From: Candidatus Woesearchaeota archaeon
GTDB taxonomy: Archaea; Nanobdellota; Nanobdellia; Woesearchaeales; ARS49
Direction: 5' to 3'
DNA length: 7,553 nucleotides
Assembly (NCBI GenBank): GCA_023261345.1
Contig: JAHFPE010000032.1
Coordinates: 1 to 7,553 of the forward strand
Under the pieces are notes generated by a model, which saw nothing but the letters and a program-made list of their open reading frames with translations, did no database searches and was not told the origin of the DNA. This document shows, one piece after another, positions 1-7,300 of this stretch. Every line of letters begins with the position of its first letter. Position 1 is the first letter of the stretch. A program made the position numbers and the translations under genes.

Positions 1-1134
1 ACGTAGCATGTTCGAAAAGTTCTTTCGTGTTTTATTTTCTGAATAACGCTTTGCAAGAGTCAACCAATTTTTATTTGAAATCCGTATATTTCGTATCGCA
101 GCGACATTACGTACACACTGCCAGAATTGTGAAACGTTTCTTGGTTTTTCTGTGTAATGGCTTCTTTCAAAATCAAAAAGTGTAACTTTCTCTTTTTTGC
201 CAACAATAACGTGCTTCCAAGGATGATGCATTTCTTCTTTTGTAATTCCTGCGTTATCTAAGAGTTGACATTGTTGAATAATCCGAATGAGAACGCGTTT
301 TAATGACGGAAAAGAAGAATTCTTCAAAAACTTGCCAAGTTCAATTCCTGTTACAAACTGCATTACAACTGCGTTTGAGAAATTGACACTCTGTAGCTTC
401 GGACCTATGCCAATCTTATTTACTACGTCAAGAATTTTTCTTTCTTTAAGAAGCGTGCTTGATGCCTTGCTTGATTGCAAGACTGCCTTGATCGCAACTT
501 TTTTTCCTTTGAAAATCCCCTGAAACACAACTCCTCGTTTTCCTTTCGCAAGATAGCTAACCGATCGAACTTTTTTTTCGTGTAATTCTTGCAACAGTGC
601 AGTTTTCGTAATGCAGTAAACAAATATGTCCTCAAAAAAAACGTGAACTTTACTTGCGACTTCTCCAACTAGCAACAAGTGATCAAGTACATTCTTCATT
701 GGCGTTTGTGATCGTGACGATACGACAAGAAGAATCTTGCCTTCATTTGTCAAGAAGTCTGGCGCAACAGCAAGAAAGCGACGAGACACTTCATCTCCAC
801 GAACTCCACCCACAAGAGCAATAGCGTCGGGGAATTCATCTTGAGGGAGGTATGGCGGATTAAAAAATATAGTATCAAAAAGCGATCCTTTTTTGATACG
901 TTCAAACAAATTACTTTCTAAATATTTTACTTTTGGTGTCTTCGCATGTCTCTCACAGTGAGCTATTGCGGATGAATCAACATCAACAGCAAGAATATAC
1001 GAAACACCTGGAATTGTCGCAGCCGCAATCGCTTGTATTCCAGAACCAGTCCCCATGTCAAGCACTTTTCCTCTTGCAAACTTCAGAACTTGTTCGCGCA
1101 GTAACATCGAGTCTTCTTGAGGTTCGTATACCAT
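1..1134 (-). CDS. HemK2/Mtq2-type methyltransferase fused to COG2112-like kinase (3' end beyond window)
   Basis: This is an open frame of 378 codons with no stop, continuing past the left edge. Residues 1-175 are a SAM-dependent methyltransferase: VYEPQEDS at 2-9, SAM loop DMGTGSG at 26-32, acidic strand end AVDVD at 49-53, catalytic NPPYLP at 92-97, and LVGGVRGDE at 107-115. That set is typical of HemK2/Mtq2, which methylates the GGQ glutamine of release factor aRF1/eRF1, usually with Trm112. Residues about 183-378 resemble the archaeal COG2112 predicted Ser/Thr kinases: glycine-rich loop around 195-206, VAIK with Lys216, a possible helix-C Glu231, GIGPK at 242-246, PWKHVIV at 305-311, DFE at 321-323, and PRNV at 331-334. 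COG2112 proteins are about 200 aa as I recall, so the end is probably close. There is no ATG near the junction and no frame change. The start is the ATG 1 nt after the SET stop, with GGAAG 8 nt upstream. The substrate assignment is inferred. Confidence 0.85.
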   Translation of the reverse strand, partial: MVYEPQEDSMLLREQVLKFARGKVLDMGTGSGIQAIAAATIPGVSYILAVDVDSSAIAHCERHAKTPKVKYLESNLFERIKKGSLFDTIFFNPPYLPQDEFPDAIALVGGVRGDEVSRRFLAVAPDFLTNEGKILLVVSSRSQTPMKNVLDHLLLVGEVASKVHVFFEDIFVYCITKTALLQELHEKKVRSVSYLAKGKRGVVFQGIFKGKKVAIKAVLQSSKASSTLLKERKILDVVNKIGIGPKLQSVNFSNAVVMQFVTGIELGKFLKNSSFPSLKRVLIRIIQQCQLLDNAGITKEEMHHPWKHVIVGKKEKVTLFDFERSHYTEKPRNVSQFWQCVRNVAAIRNIRISNKNWLTLAKRYSENKTRKNFSNMLR

Positions 1135-1135
1135 T

Positions 1136-1558
1136 TCACATTCTTCCTTTGCAATTTCTCGCACCGCAATGGCAAGGATATTTTCCTTGTTCTGTCACGT
1201 CATAATTATAAGTTAATTCTTCTCCTTTCTTGATGTTTCTTATTGACAGAATCCATATTTTTCCCCTCTTTATTTCGTACTTACAGTTTGGATCACAACT
1301 GTGGTTGATTCGTCTAGCATCTCCTCCTGTGGCTCCATCTACCGCCCATTTTTTACCGAGGGCAAAAACGTAAAATGCGCCGCTTCGTGCTTGAATTTTG
1401 TGTCTTTTTTCACCTTGTGCTCTTGTTATTTTCTCGCCATCATATTCAATAATGCAAGTTCCTTGTTGAATCCTTTTTTTAGAGAAAACGCCAAGTCCAT
1501 GAATTTTAGAAGAAGCAACACGAACAACTAAATATTTCTTAGGTGCACGTAATACCAT
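1136..1558 (-). CDS. SET-domain protein lysine methyltransferase, minimal SET plus post-SET
   Basis: This is a 140-residue protein that is almost entirely a SET fold. HGLGVF at 20-25 is the N-terminal SET motif that contacts SAM. RRINHSCDPNC at 82-92 contains the NHSC SAM-binding/knot motif at 85-88. GEELTYNYD at 112-120 carries the C-terminal knot and the catalytic tyrosine region. CHCGARNC at 129-136 is a post-SET motif whose three cysteines, together with Cys88, would form the usual zinc site. There is no pre-SET or substrate-recognition domain. Such enzymes transfer methyl groups from SAM to lysines of proteins; the target here cannot be read from sequence. No good Shine-Dalgarno precedes the ATG, but a TATA-like element lies about 26 bp upstream, which fits leaderless transcription. 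The TGA is followed after one base by the ATG of the methyltransferase-kinase gene, so the two are probably co-translated. SET proteins are patchy in archaea, so horizontal acquisition is possible. Confidence 0.9.
   Translation of the reverse strand: MVLRAPKKYLVVRVASSKIHGLGVFSKKRIQQGTCIIEYDGEKITRAQGEKRHKIQARSGAFYVFALGKKWAVDGATGGDARRINHSCDPNCKYEIKRGKIWILSIRNIKKGEELTYNYDVTEQGKYPCHCGARNCKGRM
1143..1147 (-). promoter_or_regulatory. Shine-Dalgarno site of the methyltransferase-kinase gene
   Basis: GGAAG on the minus strand lies 8 nt before the ATG at 1134-1132, inside the 3' end of the SET gene. It supports this ATG over in-frame extension. The frame is open upstream to a TGA at 1195-1197 and contains a GTG at 1162-1164, but the ATG places VYEP.EDS at the protein's N terminus, as in related methyltransferases. 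Confidence 0.6.
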
Positions 1559-1580
1559 AATCTCGAGAAATAATCAAGTG

Positions 1581-1589
1581 TATAAAAAA
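1581..1589 (-). promoter_or_regulatory. TATA-like box for the SET gene; its T-tract may also terminate purM transcription
   Basis: On the minus strand this reads TTTTTTATA, centred about 26 bp before the SET start codon. That spacing expects transcription to begin at or next to the ATG, consistent with the missing ribosome-binding site. The run of six T lies 31 bases after the purM stop, so it could instead, or also, act as an archaeal T-tract terminator. I see no convincing hairpin before it. Confidence 0.45.
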
Positions 1590-1620
1590 CCACTCTTCAG
1601 TTAAGGGATTCTCTTTTAGT

Positions 1621-2733
1621 TTAGGCACACTTAAAGTTAAGCCACTTGCCAGTATACGTCTTGAGTCTTATGTTAGTTTTGGCCTCAATTTTCCCTGCAA
1701 CTTTTGCTTCAAGATTGTGTTGCTCTGCGCAAGCAATCACTTCCTCGGGCGTTGTGGTTATGATCAGCATTCCATTGCCCATGTTCCATGTGTTGTACGC
1801 TTCCCTCATAGGAACATCGCCCAATTCCTGCACCTCTTGCATTATTGATGGTGGATCATATACTGTATCAAGTACTGCACCAAGACCAGAAGGTCGTAGG
1901 ACGCGTCCTAACTTTTCAGGAATTCCCCCTCCAGTAATATGAGCAACTCCAGTTACATTCGCGCGAGGTTCATCAAATGCTCCACCAAACATGTCGCAAA
2001 CGGCAGCGCAATAAATCGTGGACGGAGTAAGTGCTTCTTCAACACATCTTGTTCCTTCTCCCAAATGATATTCAGCTCCAAACGTATTTCGCAAGATTTT
2101 ACGCACGAGCGATAGTCCGTTTGAGCGAAAGCCGTATTCTCGTAATGCAACAATTGTTTGTCCTGCTTTGATCTTTTTTCCAGTAATTGCGCGTTGTTCA
2201 TTTGCAACCCACAGTACTGCTGCGCCCCAGTTATAATTGAATGTCCCATACCCATTTACTCTAGCACCAAGTTCCGCAATTTCTCCATTAATTACTGCAA
2301 CTCTAGCAGCTCGTGCTGCATTGACATATCCTTTGGCGAGTTGATTTAGTTGCTTCATAAAATATTTTCCTTGAGGTGATCTGAGTGATTTAACATCAAG
2401 AATTGAACCGATTAACACAGGTTCTGCGCCTCGAACAATCGCATCATCACAAACCATTGCAAAGAGATCGTACGCTATTGTGTCGTGCCTGTTGATGCCT
2501 TCTGCAAGTTGTATTTTTGTTCCAACGCCATCAAACCCAAGTGAGATTATTGTTCCCGGAGGAAGTCCTGCTGCTTTAATGCCGCGAAGTCCTGAGAAAT
2601 CATTCATTGGGCAATAAATTTCGCCGAACCTTCCCTTTCGATTTTTCCAAGTCTTTCTAGCTGCTTCATACAAAACCTTTGATGCGGCTTCTTTCAAATC
2701 ATTATGCACTCCAGCATCTTTGTAGCGTGTCAT
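1621..2733 (-). CDS. purM: Phosphoribosylformylglycinamidine cyclo-ligase (AIR synthase)
   Basis: PurM closes FGAM to AIR with ATP in the cytoplasm, step five of purine synthesis. The 370-residue protein is slightly longer than E. coli PurM (345). It begins YKDAGV at 4-9. It has the nucleotide-loop motif GFDGVGTK at 66-73 (usually G-T-D-GVGTK), HDTI at 83-86 and RGAEP at 101-105. Then follow GFRSNGLSLV at 201-210, HITGGGIPEKL at 265-275 and NMGNGM at 317-322, the standard C-terminal AIRS-fold landmarks. Residues 91-117 depart from the usual sequence (CDDAIVRGAEPVLIGSILD in place of a VNDIVVQGAEPLFFLDY-like stretch). It is therefore a divergent but intact family member. The ATG overlaps the purN stop as ATGA and is preceded by a GAGG ribosome-binding site, indicating translational coupling. 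Confidence 0.93.
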   Translation of the reverse strand: MTRYKDAGVHNDLKEAASKVLYEAARKTWKNRKGRFGEIYCPMNDFSGLRGIKAAGLPPGTIISLGFDGVGTKIQLAEGINRHDTIAYDLFAMVCDDAIVRGAEPVLIGSILDVKSLRSPQGKYFMKQLNQLAKGYVNAARAARVAVINGEIAELGARVNGYGTFNYNWGAAVLWVANEQRAITGKKIKAGQTIVALREYGFRSNGLSLVRKILRNTFGAEYHLGEGTRCVEEALTPSTIYCAAVCDMFGGAFDEPRANVTGVAHITGGGIPEKLGRVLRPSGLGAVLDTVYDPPSIMQEVQELGDVPMREAYNTWNMGNGMLIITTTPEEVIACAEQHNLEAKVAGKIEAKTNIRLKTYTGKWLNFKCA

Positions 2734-3476
2734 TTGATGTCCTCGAGTTTCACACCAAATGGTATTGGTTTTTCATCAAAATGAATAATTTTGGTGTCAG
2801 TATCAATACTAAATCTTCCTTGCGCAAGGTATTCTAATGTTTTAGGAAAAATCACGAGATCGCCATGCTTCTTCAAGTGCTCTTGGTTTTTCTCTGGAGT
2901 TTCCTCTTGATTAATAAGCATTTTCGTGGATAGCATGAGAATTGGCCCGCAATCAACTTTATCTGCCATGATGTGTGTTGACGAACGAAGATGAGTTTCT
3001 CCTGCGTTGATTGCTTTAGCTACTGCACGATCACCAGTATATGTTGGCGTTCCATTTTTCTTGAGGACAGACAAATCTGCAGGATGGACATTTACTCCAG
3101 TATATGCATGGACTAACACGTAACTGAGAATGCTCATGTACCCTCCGAACGCAGCAACAGATGCTTCGAGAGGATGCAGAAGTCTGTATGCTTCAATATC
3201 AAATTCAGGACGTAACGAAAGATCCTTGCGCGGTTTCCCTCGTTTAGCATAAAACGCTTCGATATCGTTAACAAAAAAAGGAACACCAAACTCTTTACCG
3301 ATTTCTACCGCATTACTTTTGGGGTTATCAGAAAACAAGCCAACGATTTTATACACCTTATCTTCTAATTCGTGTTGATATTCCAAAAGTCTACGAATAT
3401 TGCTTCCAGATCCTGACATAAAGCCAATGACTCGCATCACTCCCTTCGCTGCATCGTAAAGTGGTTTAAGTGTCAT
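2730..3476 (-). CDS. purN: Phosphoribosylglycinamide formyltransferase, folate-dependent (PurN-type)
   Basis: This enzyme should move a formyl group from 10-formyltetrahydrofolate to GAR, giving FGAR, the substrate of the PurL/PurQ pair encoded just upstream. The phosphate-binding loop SGSGSN is at 21-26. FGGYMSILS at 110-118 matches the family's LAGFMRILS region. Asn129 and His131 in NVHP, plus Asp175 in the block 167-179 (THIMADKV followed by DCGPI), correspond to the catalytic Asn106, His108 and Asp144 of E. coli PurN. At 248 residues it exceeds the usual 190-215. The excess comes from a 13-residue N-terminal leader, an insertion around 75-105, and a tail. The family's usual NIHPSLLP is NVHPADLS here. 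Met14 is an alternative start nearer the family norm, but Met1 has AAGGA 7-8 nt upstream. The divergence leaves some room for a related formyltransferase activity, though the operon position argues for GAR. Confidence 0.85.
   Translation of the reverse strand: MTLKPLYDAAKGVMRVIGFMSGSGSNIRRLLEYQHELEDKVYKIVGLFSDNPKSNAVEIGKEFGVPFFVNDIEAFYAKRGKPRKDLSLRPEFDIEAYRLLHPLEASVAAFGGYMSILSYVLVHAYTGVNVHPADLSVLKKNGTPTYTGDRAVAKAINAGETHLRSSTHIMADKVDCGPILMLSTKMLINQEETPEKNQEHLKKHGDLVIFPKTLEYLAQGRFSIDTDTKIIHFDEKPIPFGVKLEDIK
2741..2744 (-). promoter_or_regulatory. Shine-Dalgarno site of purM
   Basis: GAGG on the minus strand lies 7 nt before the purM ATG and inside the last codons of purN. Together with the ATGA overlap it fixes the purM start and supports coupled translation. 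Confidence 0.6.
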
Positions 3477-3483
3477 TCATTGT

Positions 3484-3488
3484 TCCTT
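3484..3488 (-). promoter_or_regulatory. Shine-Dalgarno site of purN
   Basis: AAGGA on the minus strand lies within the 33-nt purQ-purN spacer, 7 nt before the ATG at 3476-3474. It favours the longer PurN start over the internal Met14. Another ATG at 3480-3478 is out of frame and gives only a four-codon peptide. Confidence 0.55.
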
Positions 3489-3509
3489 GCATAATTTTTA
3501 CTTACTTGA

Positions 3510-4316
3510 TTACTTAAAATAGTCAACGCCGTTTTTAAAGATTTGAAGACCGGGCCCTACTTGTGGTATTTGTTTTCCTTCTCGTTTGAGTTTATCATTT
3601 ATTGCAGTCCAAGCGTAATGCTGAGTAAAGTCAAGATGACGTTCAGGATGTGGCATCATGCCTAAAATTCTGCCAGTTCCATCACATATTGCTGCAATGT
3701 CAGCAAGTGATCCATTTGGATTATGAGGAAATTTCTGGCGCGCAGTACTACCATCTGGCATGGCATACTTGAATACAATTTGATCTTGAGCACGCAATTG
3801 GACAAGTGTATCTTCTGGTGCATAAAAGTTTCCTTCACCATGTGCAACAGGCACTTCGAAAACATCCATATCTTTAGACCACACACATTTTTTAGATGTA
3901 GAAAGAAGCGTCACCCATCTGCATTCGTACCTTGCACTTGTGTTGTGCGTTAGTGCAACTTGTTGCGCATTATAGTTTTCGTCTAGTGCGGGAAGTAATC
4001 CTAGACTAGTCATAACTTGAAAACCGTTGCATATTCCAATTGCAAGGTTTCTGTGGTCGATAAAGAGTAGTAACTCCTCCATCAAATTATTCTTTATTTT
4101 ATTCGCCAGACCTTTTCCTGATCCTGTGTCATCTCCAAATGAAAATCCTCCAGGAAACGCCAAGATTTGGTAATCTTTAAATTTTTTTACTCCATCAATA
4201 AGATCATTCACATGAACTATATCTCCAGTTGCTCCTGCACATTCGAAGGCGAATTTAGTTTCTTCTTCACAATTAATTCCATAACCCGTCATGATAAGCG
4301 CGTGTGGTGTTGCCAT
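3510..4316 (-). CDS. purQ: Phosphoribosylformylglycinamidine synthase glutaminase subunit
   Basis: PurQ hydrolyses glutamine and passes ammonia to PurL for FGAR to FGAM. The 268-residue protein is a complete class I glutamine amidotransferase. Motifs in order are TGYGINCEEE at 10-19, FPGGFSFGDD at 54-63, the nucleophile elbow GICNGFQ at 94-100 with Cys96, AHGEGNF at 158-164, and PHPER at 222-226 with His223 and Glu225 completing the triad. It is longer than the 220-230 residues of Bacillus-type PurQ, and resembles the PurQ-like C-terminal domain of large PurL enzymes, including a C-terminal tail after the triad. The ATG follows the purL stop after only 2 nt. The nearest AGAGG lies about 17 nt upstream, too far for a normal site, so translation probably depends on coupling to purL, which would also help stoichiometric assembly. 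Confidence 0.95.
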   Translation of the reverse strand: MATPHALIMTGYGINCEEETKFAFECAGATGDIVHVNDLIDGVKKFKDYQILAFPGGFSFGDDTGSGKGLANKIKNNLMEELLLFIDHRNLAIGICNGFQVMTSLGLLPALDENYNAQQVALTHNTSARYECRWVTLLSTSKKCVWSKDMDVFEVPVAHGEGNFYAPEDTLVQLRAQDQIVFKYAMPDGSTARQKFPHNPNGSLADIAAICDGTGRILGMMPHPERHLDFTQHYAWTAINDKLKREGKQIPQVGPGLQIFKNGVDYFK

Positions 4317-4318
4317 TG

Positions 4319-7300
4319 TTAGTAATTCTTGAACCTCTGTTTGTATGTTTCTTCTAAGGAAAACGTTTCTATCTTGATAATTTTCAGATCTGCGTTTTTG
4401 ATTAAAAATTCTGATTTAGTAACTTTACCTAGTTGGTAAAACGCTCCTTTTTCTTTCATTAGATCTTCGAATGCAGCAGCGTTATCTGGTGCGACACTGA
4501 CGACAAATCTGCCTGTTGATTCAGAAAAAAGAGCGCGATCTTGCGATAATTTCCCATTCTGTGTTAATGTACTGATGTCAAGATTTATTCCCAGATCTCC
4601 CGCGATTGCGCATTTGGCAAGGCTAACTCCAATTCCGCCAAGGCCTGGCGCATGACAAGATGCAACAAGTCCTTGCTCAATTGCTAGTGTGAGTGAATTG
4701 TAAAGAGGGATGTTTTTTTCTGGATCAACGCTTGGAACATTATTTCCAATGAATGGTTTGCCGCTCAATCGATCTCCCATCATTGCAAAATATTCAGAAC
4801 CCCCAAGCTCATCGTTAGTCTCACCAAGGACATAAATCAAATCTCCTGCTTGTTTGAAATCCAAACTCACGCAGTTTCGAACATCAGGTAAAATTCCTAT
4901 TGACGATGTAAGAAGTGTTGGTGGAATAGAAATTTTAATTGGTTTGTCATTATCATCAAATCCATTGAAATCATTAAACATACTATCTTTTCCTGAAATA
5001 AATGGCGTTCCGTATGCAATGGCGACGTCATAACATGCCTCTGCCGCTGCTTTCAATTGCCCAAGACGCTCAGGTTCATTGCTGCTGCACCAGCAGAAAT
5101 TATCCAAAAGCGCGATTTTTTCAAGATTTCCTCCAACAGCAATGACGTTTCTAATTGCTTGATCAATTGTACAAGCAGCCATTGCTCCCGTGTCAATATC
5201 GCTGTAAGAAGGGAATAGTGCTTGAGAGAGTGCAACTCCTTTGTAAGAATCGAGAAGTGGTCGTGTAACTGTTGCATCGCTATTCACTCTGCCTTTTCCA
5301 ACATGTGGTTTTAGAACTGATCCTCCTTGAACTTCATGATCGTATTGAGTTGAAATGAATTCTTTGCTGCAAATATTTAGCCTATTGAGCATTGCGTGTA
5401 GTCGTTCAGATAGATCAACACAAAAGGGAAGTTCAGGCTCTTCATGTGAAGGTTTTGTGTACGTGCTGGAAAGCTTTTTCTTAGGAACACCGTCGTGTAA
5501 GAATGCAAGATCAATGTCCATTACTGTCTTTGAATTGCAGTCAACTACGCAATTTCCAGTATTTGTGAATTCTCCAATCACTGTTGCTTCAACACCGCGT
5601 CTACGCATCAGATCAATGAACGCATCTTTTTTCTCAGGTGGAACAGCAAGTGTCATTCGTTCTTGTGATTCGCTAATCCATATCTGCCAAGGTGCCATAC
5701 CTTGATACTTAGTTGGTACGAGATCAAGATTCACATGGCAACCGTTGCTTTCTTTTGCCATTTCTCCAACACTGCATGAAAGCCCTCCTGCTCCATTATC
5801 AGTTATACTTCTATAAAGTCCAAGATCTCGAGCTTCTTTTACTATTGCATCACTAAGTTTTTTTTGCGTGATTGGATCGCCAATTTGAACTGCTGTTGCT
5901 GGACTTCCAGAATGCATTCCTTCAGAAGAAAAAGTTGCTCCATGAATCCCATCAAGCCCAACTCTACCTCCAACCATAACAATATAATCTCCAGGTAGTG
6001 CTTTTTTGTCCTCGGAATGAGTGCTATTAATCAAGCGTGGAATTAATCCTACTGTTCCAACAAAAACAAGCGGTTTCCCTTTGTAACGCTCATCAAAGAA
6101 AACAAAACCTTGCGGTGTACTTATCCCTGAGCAATTGCCACCGACTCGAACGCCTTCAATGACACCACTCATAATCCGAGATGGAAGAAGTGCGGGGTTT
6201 GTTTTATCTTTCCCACGATAAATAAGATTGCAATCTTGAGGGGACCCAAAACAGAACCCATACGTGTTAGCAACTGGCTTTGCGCCTTTGCCAAAACCAA
6301 TCGTATCACGGTTCACTCCAACAATTCCTGTGATTGAACCGCCATATGGATCTAGCGCAGCTGGGCTGTTGTGTGTTTCAACTTTGTTTGTGACAAGATT
6401 GTTGTCATCAAAAATTATTGCGCCAGAATTATCGACAAATACAGAGACGCAGAAGTCTTTATCTCGTTTTCGAGCGCGTATTTCTTCAGTTGCTCCTTTG
6501 ATGTACGTATTGAAAAGTCCGTCGACAACCTCATCGATTTGTGCAGCAAAAATAGTGTGTTTGCAGTGTTCAGACCAAGTTTGGGCTAGTGCTTCTATCT
6601 CAACATCTGTTGGAGCGCGTCCTTTTTTTCTGAAATAGTCGCGTATAGCAATCATTGAAGAAAGATCTAACGCAAGAGGACCGCGTCGCATCTCTTCTCC
6701 TAAAGAAGTATACTTTAGTTTTCCAGCAGAGTCATATTCTGGAATGCCTTTTTTCCCTATTTTACTGAGTTCCTCATCAGAGCATTCTAAATTAACGATG
6801 TTTGCAAGAGAGTTATTTGTTAGCAGAACACGTGGCATGATTGGTTCATTTTCTTTAGTAAGTAAAAATTCTTCACGACTTGTTATGTGAATTCTTTGAA
6901 TAAGAGAATTTGCCATTCCTTGCGCAATTTGTTGTACTTGCTCTCGAGATAAATTACCTTTAATATAGGTGACCTGTGAGGAGTAAACTCCTTCGCCGCT
7001 TTCAAATCTTTTATTGACCAATTCTTCAATTGATTCACGCACAGTTGCTCCAACATTATCTGTTACGCCTGGTAGAAACCCAATTTCAATTGACCAATCA
7101 AAATTTTCTGGCGTAATACGTTCATTACGAAGAGACTTCTCTGTGACTGGATTTGTGATGCTTTTCGCGATGCGTTCAAGATCAGTATCTGAAAATTCTT
7201 TATCAAGAACGTACGAATCTACAAGTCGAGTAACTTCAACTGCAAAACCCAAATTCTGAAGTTCTTTTTCTCGAACGTTTGCTCGTACATCCGGTATTGT

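Noticed and set aside
423..668. Minus-strand open frame of 81 codons
   Set aside because: It lies in another frame inside the methyltransferase-kinase gene, whose own frame has recognisable motifs throughout; this one has biased composition and no motif.
1..1134. Possibility that a frameshift or missed stop artificially merged two genes
   Set aside because: Codon-by-codon reading kept one frame from the ATG at 1134 to base 1, with both domains in that same frame and no stop, so no sequence error is needed to explain the fusion.
933..1205. Plus-strand open frame of 90 codons
   Set aside because: It is antisense to the methyltransferase motifs and the SET C terminus, with a low-complexity product and no family resemblance.
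1953..2255. Minus-strand open frame of 100 codons
   Set aside because: It is out of frame within purM, whose own frame is conserved over this whole stretch.
5355..5705. Plus-strand open frame of 116 codons
   Set aside because: It is antisense to the conserved central part of purL, with no promoter or recognisable domain.
6264..6638. Plus-strand open frame of 124 codons, and an overlapping one at 6371-6589
   Set aside because: Both are antisense to the ATP-binding region of purL and are explained by its codon use.
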